Source: Microvirga solisilvae
GTDB lineage: Bacteria; Pseudomonadota; Alphaproteobacteria; Rhizobiales; Beijerinckiaceae
Direction of reading: 5' to 3'
DNA: 64,000 nucleotides
Assembly (NCBI RefSeq): GCF_022808595.1
Contig: NZ_JAKUCN010000008.1
Coordinates: 62,001 to 126,000 of the forward strand
Shown here: piece after piece, positions 52,571-60,989 of the stretch
Numbering within the stretch: position 1 is the stretch's first letter
Layout of the letters: each line of letters starts with the position of its first letter
The notes under the pieces: model-generated
Database searches by the model: none
What the model was told of the DNA's origin: nothing
The model's input: the letters and a program-made list of their open reading frames with translations, nothing else
Made by a program: the position numbers and the translations under genes

Positions 52571-54499
52571 ATGACATCAACCCAAGGCTCATCAACCCAA
52601 GGCCGCTATCGTGAGGTCTATGCCCGCTGGAAATCCGATCCGGAAGGGTTCTGGCGCGAGGCCGCCCGGGAGATCGACTGGTTCAAGCCCGCCGACAAGG
52701 TGTTCAACCCGCAATCGGGCGCCTATGGCCGCTGGTTCGAAGGCGCGGAATGCAACACCTGCTACAACGCCGTCGACCGTCACGCGGCGACGCGCGGCGA
52801 TCAGGCCGCGATCATCTACGACAGCCCGGTCACGAATTCCAAGCGCAGCATCTCTTACGCCGAGTTGAAAGATGAGGTCTCCGCGCTCGCCGCCGTGCTG
52901 CAAAGCATGGGCGTCGAGAAAGGCGACCGCGTGATCGTCTACATGCCGATGATCCCGGAAGCGGCTTTCGCGATGCTCGCCTGCGCGCGCATCGGCGCGA
53001 TCCATTCCGTGGTGTTCGGCGGTTTCGCCGCGAAGGAGCTCGCGACCCGCATCGACGATGCGAAGCCGAAGGTCATTCTCTCCGCGTCATGCGGCATCGA
53101 AGGCGCAAAGGTTGTTCCTTACAAGCCGCTGCTCGACGAGGCGATCCAGCTCTCCTCGACCAAGCCCGATGCATGCCTGATCCATCAGCGCCCGCAGCTC
53201 GAATGCCCGCGCATCGAGGGCCGCGATCTCGATTGGGCGCAGGAAGTCGCGAAAGCGAAATCGGAAAACAGACGTGCCGAATGCGTGCCCGTCGCCGCCA
53301 CCGATCCGCTCTACGTGCTCTACACGTCGGGCACCACCGGCAAGCCGAAAGGCGTGGTGCGCGACAATGGCGGCCACATGGTCGCGCTCAAATGGAGCAT
53401 GAGCAATTTCTTCGGCGTGAAGCCCGGCGAAGTGTTCTGGGCCGCGTCCGATGTGGGTTGGGTGGTCGGCCATTCCTACATCGTCTACGCGCCGCTGCTG
53501 CATGGCTGCACGGCCATTCTCTACGAGGGCAAACCGGTCGGCACGCCGGATGCGGGCGCGTATTGGCGCGTGATTTCCGATCATGGCGTCGTGACGCTGT
53601 TCACCGCGCCCACGGCGTTTCGTGCGATCAAGAAGGAAGATTCAAAAGCGGAACTCCTCAAGAAATACGACATGTCCTCGTTCCGCGCGCTGTTCCTCGC
53701 AGGCGAGCGCGCCGATCCCGATACGGTCAAATGGGCCGAGGACATTCTGCACGTGCCGGTGATCGATCATTGGTGGCAGACGGAAACCGGCTGGCCGGTG
53801 GTCGGCAATCCGCTCGGGATCGAAGCGCTTCCCGTCAAGCACGGCTCGCCCACGGTGCCGCTGCCGGGCTACACGGTAGAGGTGCTGGATGAGGGCGGCA
53901 AGCAGGTCGCTCCCGGCACCATGGGCTCCATCGTCATCAAGCTGCCGCTGCCGCCCGGTGCGCTGCCGACGCTCTGGCAGGCGGATGAGCGCTTCAAGGA
54001 ATCCTACCTCTCCGTCTATCCCGGCTATTACAACACGTCCGATGCGGGCTACATCGACGAGGATGGTTACGTATGGGTGATGGGCCGCACGGACGACATC
54101 ATCAACGTGGCGGGCCATCGTCTCTCCACCGGCGGCATGGAGGAAGTGCTCGCCTCCCATCCGGCCGTTGCCGAATGTGCCGTGATCGGCATGAAGGATC
54201 AGCTCAAAGGCGAAGTGCCCTGCGGCTTCGTGGTGCTGAAATCCGGCGTGCAGAAAACGCCGGAGGAGATCGAGAAGGAACTCGTCGGTCTCGTGCGCGA
54301 GAAGATCGGACCTGTGGCCGCCTTCAAGCTCGCCATCACCGTGCAGCGCCTGCCGAAGACACGCTCGGGAAAAATCCTGCGCGGCACCATGAAGAAGATC
54401 GCCGACGGCGACGCATGGAACATGCCCGCTACTATCGACGATCCCGCGATCCTCGAGGAGATCGGCGATGTGCTGAAGAGCCGAGGCGTGGTTGGATAG
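52571..54499 (+). CDS. prpE: propionyl-CoA synthetase (AMP-forming)
   Basis: A 642-residue ANL-superfamily ligase. It has the AMP-binding loop YVLYTSGTTGKPKGVVRDNGG, the DIGWVVGHSY-like block, HWWQTETGWPV, and the hinge/A8 region MGRTDDIINVAGHRLSTG with catalytic Lys in TRSGKILR. The GHRLSTG form and the FKPADKVFN N-terminus fit PrpE/ACSS3 rather than acetate Acs. It activates propionate, possibly acetate. No methylcitrate genes are nearby. GGGGAAG precedes the ATG. Confidence 0.92.
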   Translation: MTSTQGSSTQGRYREVYARWKSDPEGFWREAAREIDWFKPADKVFNPQSGAYGRWFEGAECNTCYNAVDRHAATRGDQAAIIYDSPVTNSKRSISYAELKDEVSALAAVLQSMGVEKGDRVIVYMPMIPEAAFAMLACARIGAIHSVVFGGFAAKELATRIDDAKPKVILSASCGIEGAKVVPYKPLLDEAIQLSSTKPDACLIHQRPQLECPRIEGRDLDWAQEVAKAKSENRRAECVPVAATDPLYVLYTSGTTGKPKGVVRDNGGHMVALKWSMSNFFGVKPGEVFWAASDVGWVVGHSYIVYAPLLHGCTAILYEGKPVGTPDAGAYWRVISDHGVVTLFTAPTAFRAIKKEDSKAELLKKYDMSSFRALFLAGERADPDTVKWAEDILHVPVIDHWWQTETGWPVVGNPLGIEALPVKHGSPTVPLPGYTVEVLDEGGKQVAPGTMGSIVIKLPLPPGALPTLWQADERFKESYLSVYPGYYNTSDAGYIDEDGYVWVMGRTDDIINVAGHRLSTGGMEEVLASHPAVAECAVIGMKDQLKGEVPCGFVVLKSGVQKTPEEIEKELVGLVREKIGPVAAFKLAITVQRLPKTRSGKILRGTMKKIADGDAWNMPATIDDPAILEEIGDVLKSRGVVG

Positions 54500-54503
54500 C
54501 TTG

Positions 54504-55034
54504 ATGTTGCTCTCGATATTCAAGACTCTCTTGACCCGCTCTAAGCCAAGAGATCAAAGCTCGTGGCAAGCTACAGCCCCTATGTCCGGTCTTCGGTTCG
54601 AGAAACTCAATAAGGATTGGAACGCAGAGCCGAATGCTCCTAACCCCAAAGCGTCACTCTCAGGGGCGGATGTTCTGCTTGAATTTGTCCTCAATGCCCA
54701 ACTCTTCAAACAATTCGAAGAGAACGAAATTGGAGTTCTCCGCTTCACCAAATGCGTCAAATACCGGATTGGGGCTACAAACGACGAAGGTTGGTATCGC
54801 GGGCAGTGTCGCTACAGCAAGGTAGTGCCCCAATGGGGCGAGTTTTATGAGATCCATGGTGATGATCCGGCTCGAGATCTCCCGACGGACTGGGTTCCGA
54901 TTTCATCGGAGAAGAACACCTCGCGGCATTTCCTGTTTTATTTTCGGGATCAAACTTTTGAAGCTATCGCAGATGATTGGGCTTTCGATCACGAACCGCG
55001 CAATGCTCTGTTGAGAGGGGCGCTTCATCCTTAA
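54504..55034 (+). CDS. protein of unknown function, AT-richer than its neighbours
   Basis: A 176-residue protein without membrane segments or signal peptide after the first 15 mildly hydrophobic residues. Recognisable parts are LRFEKLNKDWNAEPNAPNP and TKCVKYRIGATNDEGWYRGQCR. I do not recognise a family. GC is visibly lower than in prpE and trcR on either side (many TTT, AAA and AAT codons). The frame opens 5 bases after prpE and may be co-transcribed; a TTG at 54492 is an alternative start. Possible recent acquisition. Confidence 0.65.
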   Translation: MLLSIFKTLLTRSKPRDQSSWQATAPMSGLRFEKLNKDWNAEPNAPNPKASLSGADVLLEFVLNAQLFKQFEENEIGVLRFTKCVKYRIGATNDEGWYRGQCRYSKVVPQWGEFYEIHGDDPARDLPTDWVPISSEKNTSRHFLFYFRDQTFEAIADDWAFDHEPRNALLRGALHP

Positions 55035-55037
55035 AGC

Positions 55038-55073
55038 GATCCCGGATCGGTGCTGCGCTTCGTCCGGGATGAC
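55038..55073. repeat. palindromic repeat (ATCCCGGAT/GTCCGGGAT family)
   Basis: GATCCCGGAT...GTCCGGGATGAC with a GCTGCGCTTC centre. This is the common Rhizobiales interspersed unit; a single copy is seen in the window. Confidence 0.75.
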
Positions 55074-55094
55074 GCCTGCCGTGAGCGCAAACAA

Positions 55095-55126
55095 AAAGGC
55101 CCGGATCGCTCCGGGCCTTTCGTTTT
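55095..55126 (-). terminator. intrinsic terminator of trcR
   Basis: AAAGGCCCGGA-(TCGC)-TCCGGGCCTTT, 11-bp stem. On the minus strand it is followed by TTGTTTG; on the plus strand by CGTTTTA. Confidence 0.88.
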
Positions 55127-55844
55127 ATTCTTCCTCGTCGTCCGAGCGCTTGAGCTGCTTGAGCTTGGCGAAGACCGAGTTGACGTCGATGTCTTCTTCC
55201 GGCTGCGGCTTCGGGCGGCTCATGTCGGCGAAGGGCTCATCGCGCGTAGGCTCGGCGGTGGAGACTTCCGCCGGGAGCAGGGTGCCGCCCTGATCCTGCG
55301 GCTCCACATGCGGACGGTCCTTGGCAGCGCGCTGCACCTCGAAGTCGAGATCGATCTGCGAGCAGAGGCCCAGCGTCACCGGGTCCATCGGCGAAAGGCT
55401 CGCGGAATTCCAGTGGGTGCGCTCACGAACCTGCTGGATCGTGGTCTTGGTGGTGCCGACGAGGCGCATGATCTGCGCGTCCTTCAGCTCCGGATGGTTG
55501 CGCACGAGCCAGAGGATCGCGTTGGGGCGGTCGTGGCGGCGCGACACGGGGGTGTAGCGCGGGCCCTTCTTGATCTTCTTCTGCTCCGGCAGCTTCACGC
55601 GCGACTCGGCGAGCTTCAGGCGGTGGCTGGTATCGGCCTGAGCCTTCTCGATCTCTTCGCGGGTCAGCTGGCCCGTGGTGATCGGGTCGAGCCCCTTGAT
55701 GCCTGCCGCGACTTCGCCGTCGGCGATGCCCTTCACCTCGAGCGGGTGGAGCTTGCAGAAATCGGCGATCTGGTCGAACGACAGCGACGTGTTCTCGACG
55801 AGCCAAACGGCCGTCGCCTTCGGCATCAGCGGTCCCTGGGACAT
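55125..55844 (-). CDS. trcR: cell-cycle transcriptional regulator TrcR (DUF1013)
   Basis: A 239-residue protein of the DUF1013 family, named TrcR in Caulobacter-type annotation. The domain shows PKATAVWLVENTSLSFDQIADFC, LHPLEVKGIADGEV and the helix-turn-helix-like HPELKDAQIMRLVGTTKTTI. The C-terminus is acidic and low-complexity. A perfect AAGGAGGT SD lies 7 bases before ATG 55844; the in-frame 29-residue extension lacks homology. It is an expected member of the alphaproteobacterial cell-cycle network alongside cpdR, rcdA and gapR in this window. Confidence 0.9.
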   Translation of the reverse strand: MSQGPLMPKATAVWLVENTSLSFDQIADFCKLHPLEVKGIADGEVAAGIKGLDPITTGQLTREEIEKAQADTSHRLKLAESRVKLPEQKKIKKGPRYTPVSRRHDRPNAILWLVRNHPELKDAQIMRLVGTTKTTIQQVRERTHWNSASLSPMDPVTLGLCSQIDLDFEVQRAAKDRPHVEPQDQGGTLLPAEVSTAEPTRDEPFADMSRPKPQPEEDIDVNSVFAKLKQLKRSDDEEE

Positions 55845-56020
55845 GGGGTGAACCTCCTTCGAGCCGGGCACCGGACATCGGCGCCGCACGGCAAAACTCT
55901 CTTGCGCTCCGAACCGGTGGGCCCGGAGCATCTCGTCTCACGATGTGAGGGAAACGGGGTGATTATAGGGAGCGTCGGGCGATGTTGCAAACTTTAACGC
56001 ATTGGACCCCAAAGGAACCC

Positions 56021-57019
56021 TTAGACCTTCAGCACGATCTTCCCGATATGCTCGCCCCCGTCCATCCGGGCATGGGCCTTGGCCACATCCTCCAGGGGAT
56101 AGGTCGAATCCATCGCCGGCCTGCAGAGCCCTTGGGCCAGCAGAGGCAGAACCTTGGCCTCGAGAGCCTGGGCGATGGCTGCTTTCTCCAAAACTGAGCG
56201 GGAGCGCAGGGTCGAGCCCGTATGGGTGAGGCGCTTGAGCATGAGGCGGCGGAAATCCACCTCGACCTTGCTGCCTTTCAGGAAGGCGATCTGGACGATG
56301 CGCCCATCCTGGGCGGCGGCCTCGTGGTTGCGGGGAATGTAGTCGCCGCCCACCATATCGAGGATCACGTCCGCGCCGCGGCCGTCGGTCGCCTCCTTCA
56401 CGGCGGCCACGAAATCATAATTCCGGTAGTCGACCACCACATCCGCTCCGAGCCGAAGGCAGGCTTCGCATTTCTCGGGGCTGCCCGCGGTCGCGATCAC
56501 CTTGGCGCCGAAAGCCTTGGCGAGCTGGATCGCCGTGGTGCCGATGCCGGAGGTGCCGCCATGGACGAGCAGGGTCTCGCCCTCCTTCAGGGCCCCGCGT
56601 TCGAACACGTTGGTCCAGACCGTGAAATAGGTTTCCGGAACGGCGCCGGCCTGTTCCAGGGAGAGGGCGTCCGGTACGGGCAGGGTATTGTCCTCATGGA
56701 CCACCGCGTAATCGGCATAACCCCCGCCCGGCACCAGGGCCATGACCTTGGCGCCAAGGCCGAACCGGCTCGCTCCCTGGCCCAGCGCCACCACCTCGCC
56801 CGCGATTTCGAGGCCGAGAATGTCCGGCGCACCGGGAGGAGGGGGATAGCCGCCCTGGCGCTGGATTACGTCCGGGCGGTTCACCCCGGCAAAGCGCACA
56901 CGCACCAGGATTTCGCCTTCCATGGGCTGCGGCACCGGCCGTTCGACCAGCTTCAGGACCTCAGGACCGCCTTGGCCATCCGCGACGACCGCGCGCATCG
57001 TGCCTGGAATCGGCTCCAT
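56021..57019 (-). CDS. NAD(P)H-quinone oxidoreductase, zinc-free MDR family (QOR/PIG3-like)
   Basis: A 332-residue medium-chain reductase. The nucleotide-binding motif is LVHGGTSGIGTTAIQLAKAFGAKV; early blocks VRFAGVNRPDVIQRQGGYPPPPGAP and DILGLEIAGEVVALG are typical of the PIG3/quinone oxidoreductase branch, and no zinc-binding cysteine set is present. It probably reduces quinones or enoyl compounds with NADPH. AAGGAGGG precedes the ATG at 57019. Confidence 0.93.
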   Translation of the reverse strand: MEPIPGTMRAVVADGQGGPEVLKLVERPVPQPMEGEILVRVRFAGVNRPDVIQRQGGYPPPPGAPDILGLEIAGEVVALGQGASRFGLGAKVMALVPGGGYADYAVVHEDNTLPVPDALSLEQAGAVPETYFTVWTNVFERGALKEGETLLVHGGTSGIGTTAIQLAKAFGAKVIATAGSPEKCEACLRLGADVVVDYRNYDFVAAVKEATDGRGADVILDMVGGDYIPRNHEAAAQDGRIVQIAFLKGSKVEVDFRRLMLKRLTHTGSTLRSRSVLEKAAIAQALEAKVLPLLAQGLCRPAMDSTYPLEDVAKAHARMDGGEHIGKIVLKV

Positions 57020-57121
57020 CTTGTCCCTCCTTTGGTCATGCTCGGCCCATATAGGGCAAAGTTGGCAAGCAAGGCATGCCGGATTAACGTTCAGACGATA
57101 TCTCTACAGGAGGAGAATGCC

Positions 57122-57328
57122 ATGGCCTTCGATCCCTTCGGCGACGAGCCGCGCGTAATGGTAAGCGCCCACGAAATCGGCCAGGACCTGTCGATGCTCT
57201 CGGTGGATGAGCTCGATGAGCGCGTAGCCGTGCTGGAAAAGGAAATCGCCCGTCTGAAGGAGGCGAAGCGCGTGAAGGAAAATTCCCGGGATGCCGCCAG
57301 CGCCTTCTTCAGGCTCGGGCAAGGTTAA
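57122..57328 (+). CDS. DUF1192 family protein
   Basis: A 68-residue protein: MAFDPFGDEPR, then LSMLSVDELDERVAVLEKEIARLKEAK, the DUF1192 coiled-coil core. Function unknown; small and highly conserved in Rhizobiales. AGGAGGAG lies about 6 bases before the ATG. It is divergent from the quinone oxidoreductase gene and precedes the sRNA and rcdA. Confidence 0.92.
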   Translation: MAFDPFGDEPRVMVSAHEIGQDLSMLSVDELDERVAVLEKEIARLKEAKRVKENSRDAASAFFRLGQG

Positions 57329-57384
57329 CGTGGTTTTAATGATTTTGCGCCAACGTAGGAGCGTCCGGTTTTCTCCCGCCGGAT

Positions 57385-57466
57385 GGTCCTGAGTGGTCTT
57401 CCTCCCACTCTGTTGGACGCCTCCCTGTTAGACTCCCAAGAGCCGCTTTGAGCGGCTCGCTTTTTG
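57385..57466 (+). ncRNA. small RNA of the MmgR/suhB (alpha-r8) type
   Basis: An approximately 80-nt segment in the DUF1192-rcdA gap. A 5' hairpin GAGTGG-(TCTTCCTC)-CCACTC exposes a pyrimidine loop complementary to Shine-Dalgarno sequences. It is followed by the single-stranded stretch TGTTGGACGCCTCCCTG and a rho-independent terminator (57440-57466). The CUUCCUCCC and GCCUCCC motifs and overall size fit the alphaproteobacterial suhB RNA/MmgR family, which in Sinorhizobium limits polyhydroxybutyrate accumulation. The 5' end is estimated; no promoter was assigned. Confidence 0.7.
57440..57466 (+). terminator. intrinsic terminator of the MmgR-like sRNA
   Basis: GAGCCGC-(TTTGA)-GCGGCTC followed by GCTTTTTG. 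Confidence 0.85.
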
Positions 57467-57497
57467 TGGCGCGGGGACGCAACCTTCTGGCTTAACC

Positions 57498-57512
57498 TTA
57501 AGAAGAGGTTAC
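57498..57512. promoter_or_regulatory. CtrA-like box upstream of rcdA
   Basis: TTAA-GAAGAGG-TTAC matches the CtrA consensus TTAA-N7-TTAA with one mismatch, about 95 bases before the probable rcdA start. Confidence 0.35.
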
Positions 57513-57606
57513 CAGAGCATCCCGGCAAAGCCCGTTCTATATTCCCCTCCAGCACATGAACTTGACCCGGTTCCGGCCGGGGTTATCGCCTTGGGGAGAC
57601 GGTCTC

Positions 57607-58143
57607 TTGAACGAGCCCGACGTGATCCGACTCGACATCGAACCTGCGCGCTTCGGCCACAATTTCGTGGGCTCGGAAGCGTTTTCCGCCCTCTTCCAGG
57701 AGGGCATGGAGCTTGTCGAGGAGACAGCGGCCTATCTCGATGGGCCCGGCCGCGAGGAATCGCGCCATCTCAAGCGCGAGGCGAGCGTGGCCTATGCCTC
57801 CGAGAGCATGCGCCTGACGACCCGCCTCATGCAGGTTGCCTCCTGGCTCCTGCTCCAGCGCGCCGTCGCCGAAGGCGAGATCACGCCGGATCAGGCCCAG
57901 GCCGAAAAGGCCCGGGTGCGCCTGAACTCCCATGAGACCTCCACGACGCTGGTGGATTACGAGGCCCTGCCGCTGCGATTGCGCGAGCTGATCGGCCTTG
58001 CGACGCGGCTTCACGCCCGCATCCTCCACCTTGAGCGCCTGCTCATGGAGGCCGTGGAGGAGGCCCCGCTCCAGCCGCAGGGGGAGAACCCGGTGGCGCT
58101 CCAGCTCGGCATGCTCCAGCGGGCGTTTGCTCCGGCGGAGTAA
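57607..58143 (+). CDS. rcdA: ClpXP adaptor RcdA (DUF1465)
   Basis: A 178-residue helical protein of the DUF1465 family. Blocks VGSEAFSALFQEGMELVEETAAYLDGPGR, YASESMRLTTRLMQVASWLLLQRAV and LPLRLRELIGLATRLHARILHLERL match RcdA, which in Caulobacter binds CpdR-primed ClpXP and, with PopA, delivers CtrA for proteolysis at the G1-S transition. TTG 57607 has GGGGAG 8 bases upstream; ATG 57556 would add 17 residues but has no SD. Confidence 0.88.
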   Translation: MNEPDVIRLDIEPARFGHNFVGSEAFSALFQEGMELVEETAAYLDGPGREESRHLKREASVAYASESMRLTTRLMQVASWLLLQRAVAEGEITPDQAQAEKARVRLNSHETSTTLVDYEALPLRLRELIGLATRLHARILHLERLLMEAVEEAPLQPQGENPVALQLGMLQRAFAPAE

Positions 58144-58212
58144 AGGCCTCTCAGCCGTCCAGTCATTATTGAGCTAAACCTCAAGGATATGGCTTCAAAA
58201 GCTCCTTCAGTT

Positions 58213-58331
58213 GTCATTCCCGCGAAGGCGGGAATCCACAACCACGACGGTTGGAGGAGGGACGCTGCGCTCCCCATCCGCTTCATTCTGCATCATTAGC
58301 GGATATGGATCCCCGCCTGCGCGGGGATGAC
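58213..58331. repeat. composite inverted repeat (TTCCCGCGAAGGCGGGAA unit)
   Basis: Left unit GTCATTCCCGCGAAGGCGGGAATCCA and right unit TGGATCCCCGCCTGCGCGGGGATGAC are each hairpins, inverted relative to one another 65 bases apart. It lies between rcdA and rpmE. A widespread proteobacterial palindrome type. Confidence 0.8.
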
Positions 58332-58383
58332 GGCAGGGTGCATCGGATCAGGATGAGATCCAGAGAATGGGTCCAAAACAACA

Positions 58384-58411
58384 AAAAAGCCCCGCTTGAG
58401 CGGGGCTTTTT
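58384..58411 (-). terminator. intrinsic terminator of rpmE
   Basis: AAAAAGCCCCGC-(TTGA)-GCGGGGCTTTTT, a perfect 12-bp stem with T/A runs on both sides. Confidence 0.92.
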
Positions 58412-58442
58412 GCATTCCGGTCGAAGTGTCCGAAGGGTCGGA

Positions 58443-58676
58443 TTACTTCTTGACGCCCAGGTTGCCGAACTTCGAGGTGAAGCGCGACACGCGGCCGCCG
58501 CGGTCGAGCAGCTGCTGCGAACCGCCGGTCCAGGCCGGGTGGGTGCTCGGGTCGATGTCGAGGTTGAGGACATCGCCCTCTTTGCCGTAGGTCGAGCGGG
58601 TGGTGTACTCGGTGCCGTTGGTCAGGACCACCTTGATGAAGTGGTAGTCGGGGTGATCGGTTTCTTTGCGCGCCAT
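58443..58676 (-). CDS. rpmE: 50S ribosomal protein bL31 (zinc-free type)
   Basis: A 77-residue protein: [20 protein letters not shown], then [23 protein letters not shown] and [12 protein letters not shown]. No cysteine, so no CxxC zinc site. ATG 58676 has AAGGA 8 bases upstream; the ATG at 58682 is closer and less suitable. Together with bL36 it suggests that the strain relies on zinc-free ribosomal paralogues. Confidence 0.95.
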   Translation of the reverse strand: MARKETDHPDYHFIKVVLTNGTEYTTRSTYGKEGDVLNLDIDPSTHPAWTGGSQQLLDRGGRVSRFTSKFGNLGVKK

Positions 58677-58930
58677 TGCCATAGTCCTTCTTGCGGCCAG
58701 CCACATCTGGTCAGCCCGCAGCGTAAGATCGAGCCTGAATTGGTGAATGCGCGCCTATACCCCACTTACAACCTTGAAACAAGCGGGGGCAAAGGTGTTA
58801 AACCGCTCCAGAGCATTTTTCGGAGAGGTAGGCCGCTTCTTTATCGAAAATTGAGGCACCTCAATGAAACGGGCCGTTTCCCCGCCCATGGAAACGGCTC
58901 TGTCCATGAATTCCTGAAATGAAGGCTGCG

Positions 58931-60730
58931 ATGGCCGAATATTCTGAAGCCCAATCCCGTCCCAAAGCCGCGCTTGGTGCCCTCAAGCCGCTCGTTCCCT
59001 ATGGCCTGGCCTATAAAGGACGCATCGCGGGGGCCCTGGCCGCGCTGACCATGGCGTCTGCCGCCACCCTCGTGGTGCCGGTCGCCGTGCGCCGGGTGGT
59101 GGATTTCGGGTTCTCGGAGCAGGGCAGGGCCTATATCAGCGCCTATTTCCTGCTGCTGATCGTGGTGGTGGCCGTTCTCGCCATCTCCAGCGCCCTTCGC
59201 TATTACCTCGTTATCACCTTGGGCGAACGCGTGGTGGCGGATCTGCGCTCCGCCGTGTTCCGGCACCTGACCTCGCTCGATCCCGCCTTCTTCGACCAGA
59301 CCAAGAGCGGCGAGATCGTCTCGCGGCTCACTGCCGATACCACCCAGGTGAAGGCGGCCTTCGGGGTCAGCATCTCGATTGCGCTGCGCAACCTCTTTCT
59401 GTTCCTGGGCGCGGTGGCGCTCATGATCATCACGAGCCCGAAGCTCTCGGCTCTCGTGCTCCTCGCCATTCCCCTGATCGTGCTGCCCCTCGTGCTTTCG
59501 GGCCGGGCGGTGCGGCGGCGTTCCCGCGCGGCACAGGACCGGCTTGCCGATGCCTCGGCCTATGCGGCGGAGGCCGTCGGGGCGGTCAGGACCATGCAGG
59601 CCTTCGGCATGGAAAGCCTCACCGCCTCCCGTTTCGCGCTCGCCGCCGAGGAGGCGTTCGATGCCGCGCGGCTTTCCACCACCATGCGCTCCTTTCTCAC
59701 GGGGGCAGGCATCTTCATGGTCTCGGCGAGCGTGGTTGCCGTGCTCTGGTACGGCGCGCAGGACGTGCTTGCCGGCGCCATGACCGCCGGGCGGCTGTCG
59801 CAATTCGTGCTTTATGCGGTCTTTGCCGCAAGCTCGCTCGGCCAGCTCTCCGAGGTCTATGGCGAGTTGTCGCAGGCAGCCGGCGCGGCGGAACGCTTAG
59901 GCGAGATTCTTGAGGCCAAGCCCGCTGTTGAGGCCCCGCAGAACCCGAAAGCCCTGCCGCAGCCGCCGCTCGGCACCATGGCCTTCCAGGATGTGCATTT
60001 CGCCTATCCCACCCGCTCCGAGCAGCGAGCGCTGCATGGCCTGAGCTTCACGGTCTCACCGGGCGAGCGGGTCGCCATCGTCGGCCCGTCCGGCGCGGGC
60101 AAGAGCACCATTCTTCAGCTGCTGCTGCGCTTCTACGATCCGCAAAACGGCATGATCGAGGTCGATGGGGTGCCGGTTACCGAGGCCGATCCGTTTGCGC
60201 TCCGCGCTCGTATGGCGCTGGTGCCGCAGGAGCCCACGATCTTTGCGACAAGCGTGCTCGACAACATCCGCTACGGACGCCCCGATGCCTCCGAGGACGA
60301 GGTGCGCCGCGCAGCCGAACTCGCCTCCGCCCACGGCTTCATCGAGGCTCTGCCGCAGGGTTATGCGACCCTCATCGGCGAGCGCGGCGTTACGCTTTCC
60401 GGCGGCCAGCGCCAGCGCCTCGCCATTGCCCGCGCGATCCTGAAAGACGCGCCGATCCTGCTCCTCGACGAGGCCACCTCGGCCCTCGATGCAGAGAGTG
60501 AACGCAAGGTGCAGGAGGCTCTCGACCGGCTGATGGAAGGCCGCACGACCCTCGTCATCGCCCATCGCCTCGCCACCGTGCGCTCCGCCGACCGGATCCT
60601 CGTCATAGACAAGGGGCGGATCGTGGAGGAGGGCAATCATGAAAGCCTGCTCGCTCAAGGTGGCCTTTATGCCCGCCTCGCACGCCTTCAGTTCACGAGT
60701 GCGCAAGAGAGCGGCATCGCCGCCGAATAA
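58931..60730 (+). CDS. ABC exporter, fused permease-ATPase (MsbA/ATM-like)
   Basis: A 599-residue half-transporter. Six membrane helices span about 30-310. The ATPase domain has Walker A IVGPSGAGKSTIL, a Q-loop VPQEP, signature LSGGQRQRLAIARAIL and Walker B ILLLDEATSALDAES. The homologous group exports lipids or peptides; the substrate is unknown. The start was placed at ATG 58931 with AAGG upstream; ATG 58919 is in frame. It stands upstream of DUF3606 on the same strand. Confidence 0.93.
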   Translation: MAEYSEAQSRPKAALGALKPLVPYGLAYKGRIAGALAALTMASAATLVVPVAVRRVVDFGFSEQGRAYISAYFLLLIVVVAVLAISSALRYYLVITLGERVVADLRSAVFRHLTSLDPAFFDQTKSGEIVSRLTADTTQVKAAFGVSISIALRNLFLFLGAVALMIITSPKLSALVLLAIPLIVLPLVLSGRAVRRRSRAAQDRLADASAYAAEAVGAVRTMQAFGMESLTASRFALAAEEAFDAARLSTTMRSFLTGAGIFMVSASVVAVLWYGAQDVLAGAMTAGRLSQFVLYAVFAASSLGQLSEVYGELSQAAGAAERLGEILEAKPAVEAPQNPKALPQPPLGTMAFQDVHFAYPTRSEQRALHGLSFTVSPGERVAIVGPSGAGKSTILQLLLRFYDPQNGMIEVDGVPVTEADPFALRARMALVPQEPTIFATSVLDNIRYGRPDASEDEVRRAAELASAHGFIEALPQGYATLIGERGVTLSGGQRQRLAIARAILKDAPILLLDEATSALDAESERKVQEALDRLMEGRTTLVIAHRLATVRSADRILVIDKGRIVEEGNHESLLAQGGLYARLARLQFTSAQESGIAAE

Positions 60731-60806
60731 CTGAACCCATCGCCCCACGCGCCGTTGGTTCGAGGGCCGACGGAGATCGGCCCTGCATGATCAGGGGAGG
60801 CCGGGG

Positions 60807-60986
60807 ATGGCGGCAACCTTCAGAAGGCATCCGCAGGATGCGGCGCGCATCAATCTCCATGAGGATTGGGAGATGCGCTATTGGTCCGACCGATGGAACG
60901 TGCCGCGCCGCGACATCGTCGAGACCGTAAAGCGCGTCGGCCTGCAGGTGAAGGATGTCGCACGGGCGCTGGGGAAGGACCTGTGA
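60807..60986 (+). CDS. DUF3606 small protein
   Basis: A 59-residue protein with the DUF3606 core: ARINLHEDWEMRYWSDRWNV, then RRDIVETVKRVGLQVKDVARAL. GGGGAGG lies 6 bases before the ATG. The family is small, widely spread and uncharacterised. It lies between the ABC exporter and the convergent MotB-like gene, ending 3 bases before the stop of the latter. Confidence 0.85.
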   Translation: MAATFRRHPQDAARINLHEDWEMRYWSDRWNVPRRDIVETVKRVGLQVKDVARALGKDL

Positions 60987-60989
60987 GCT

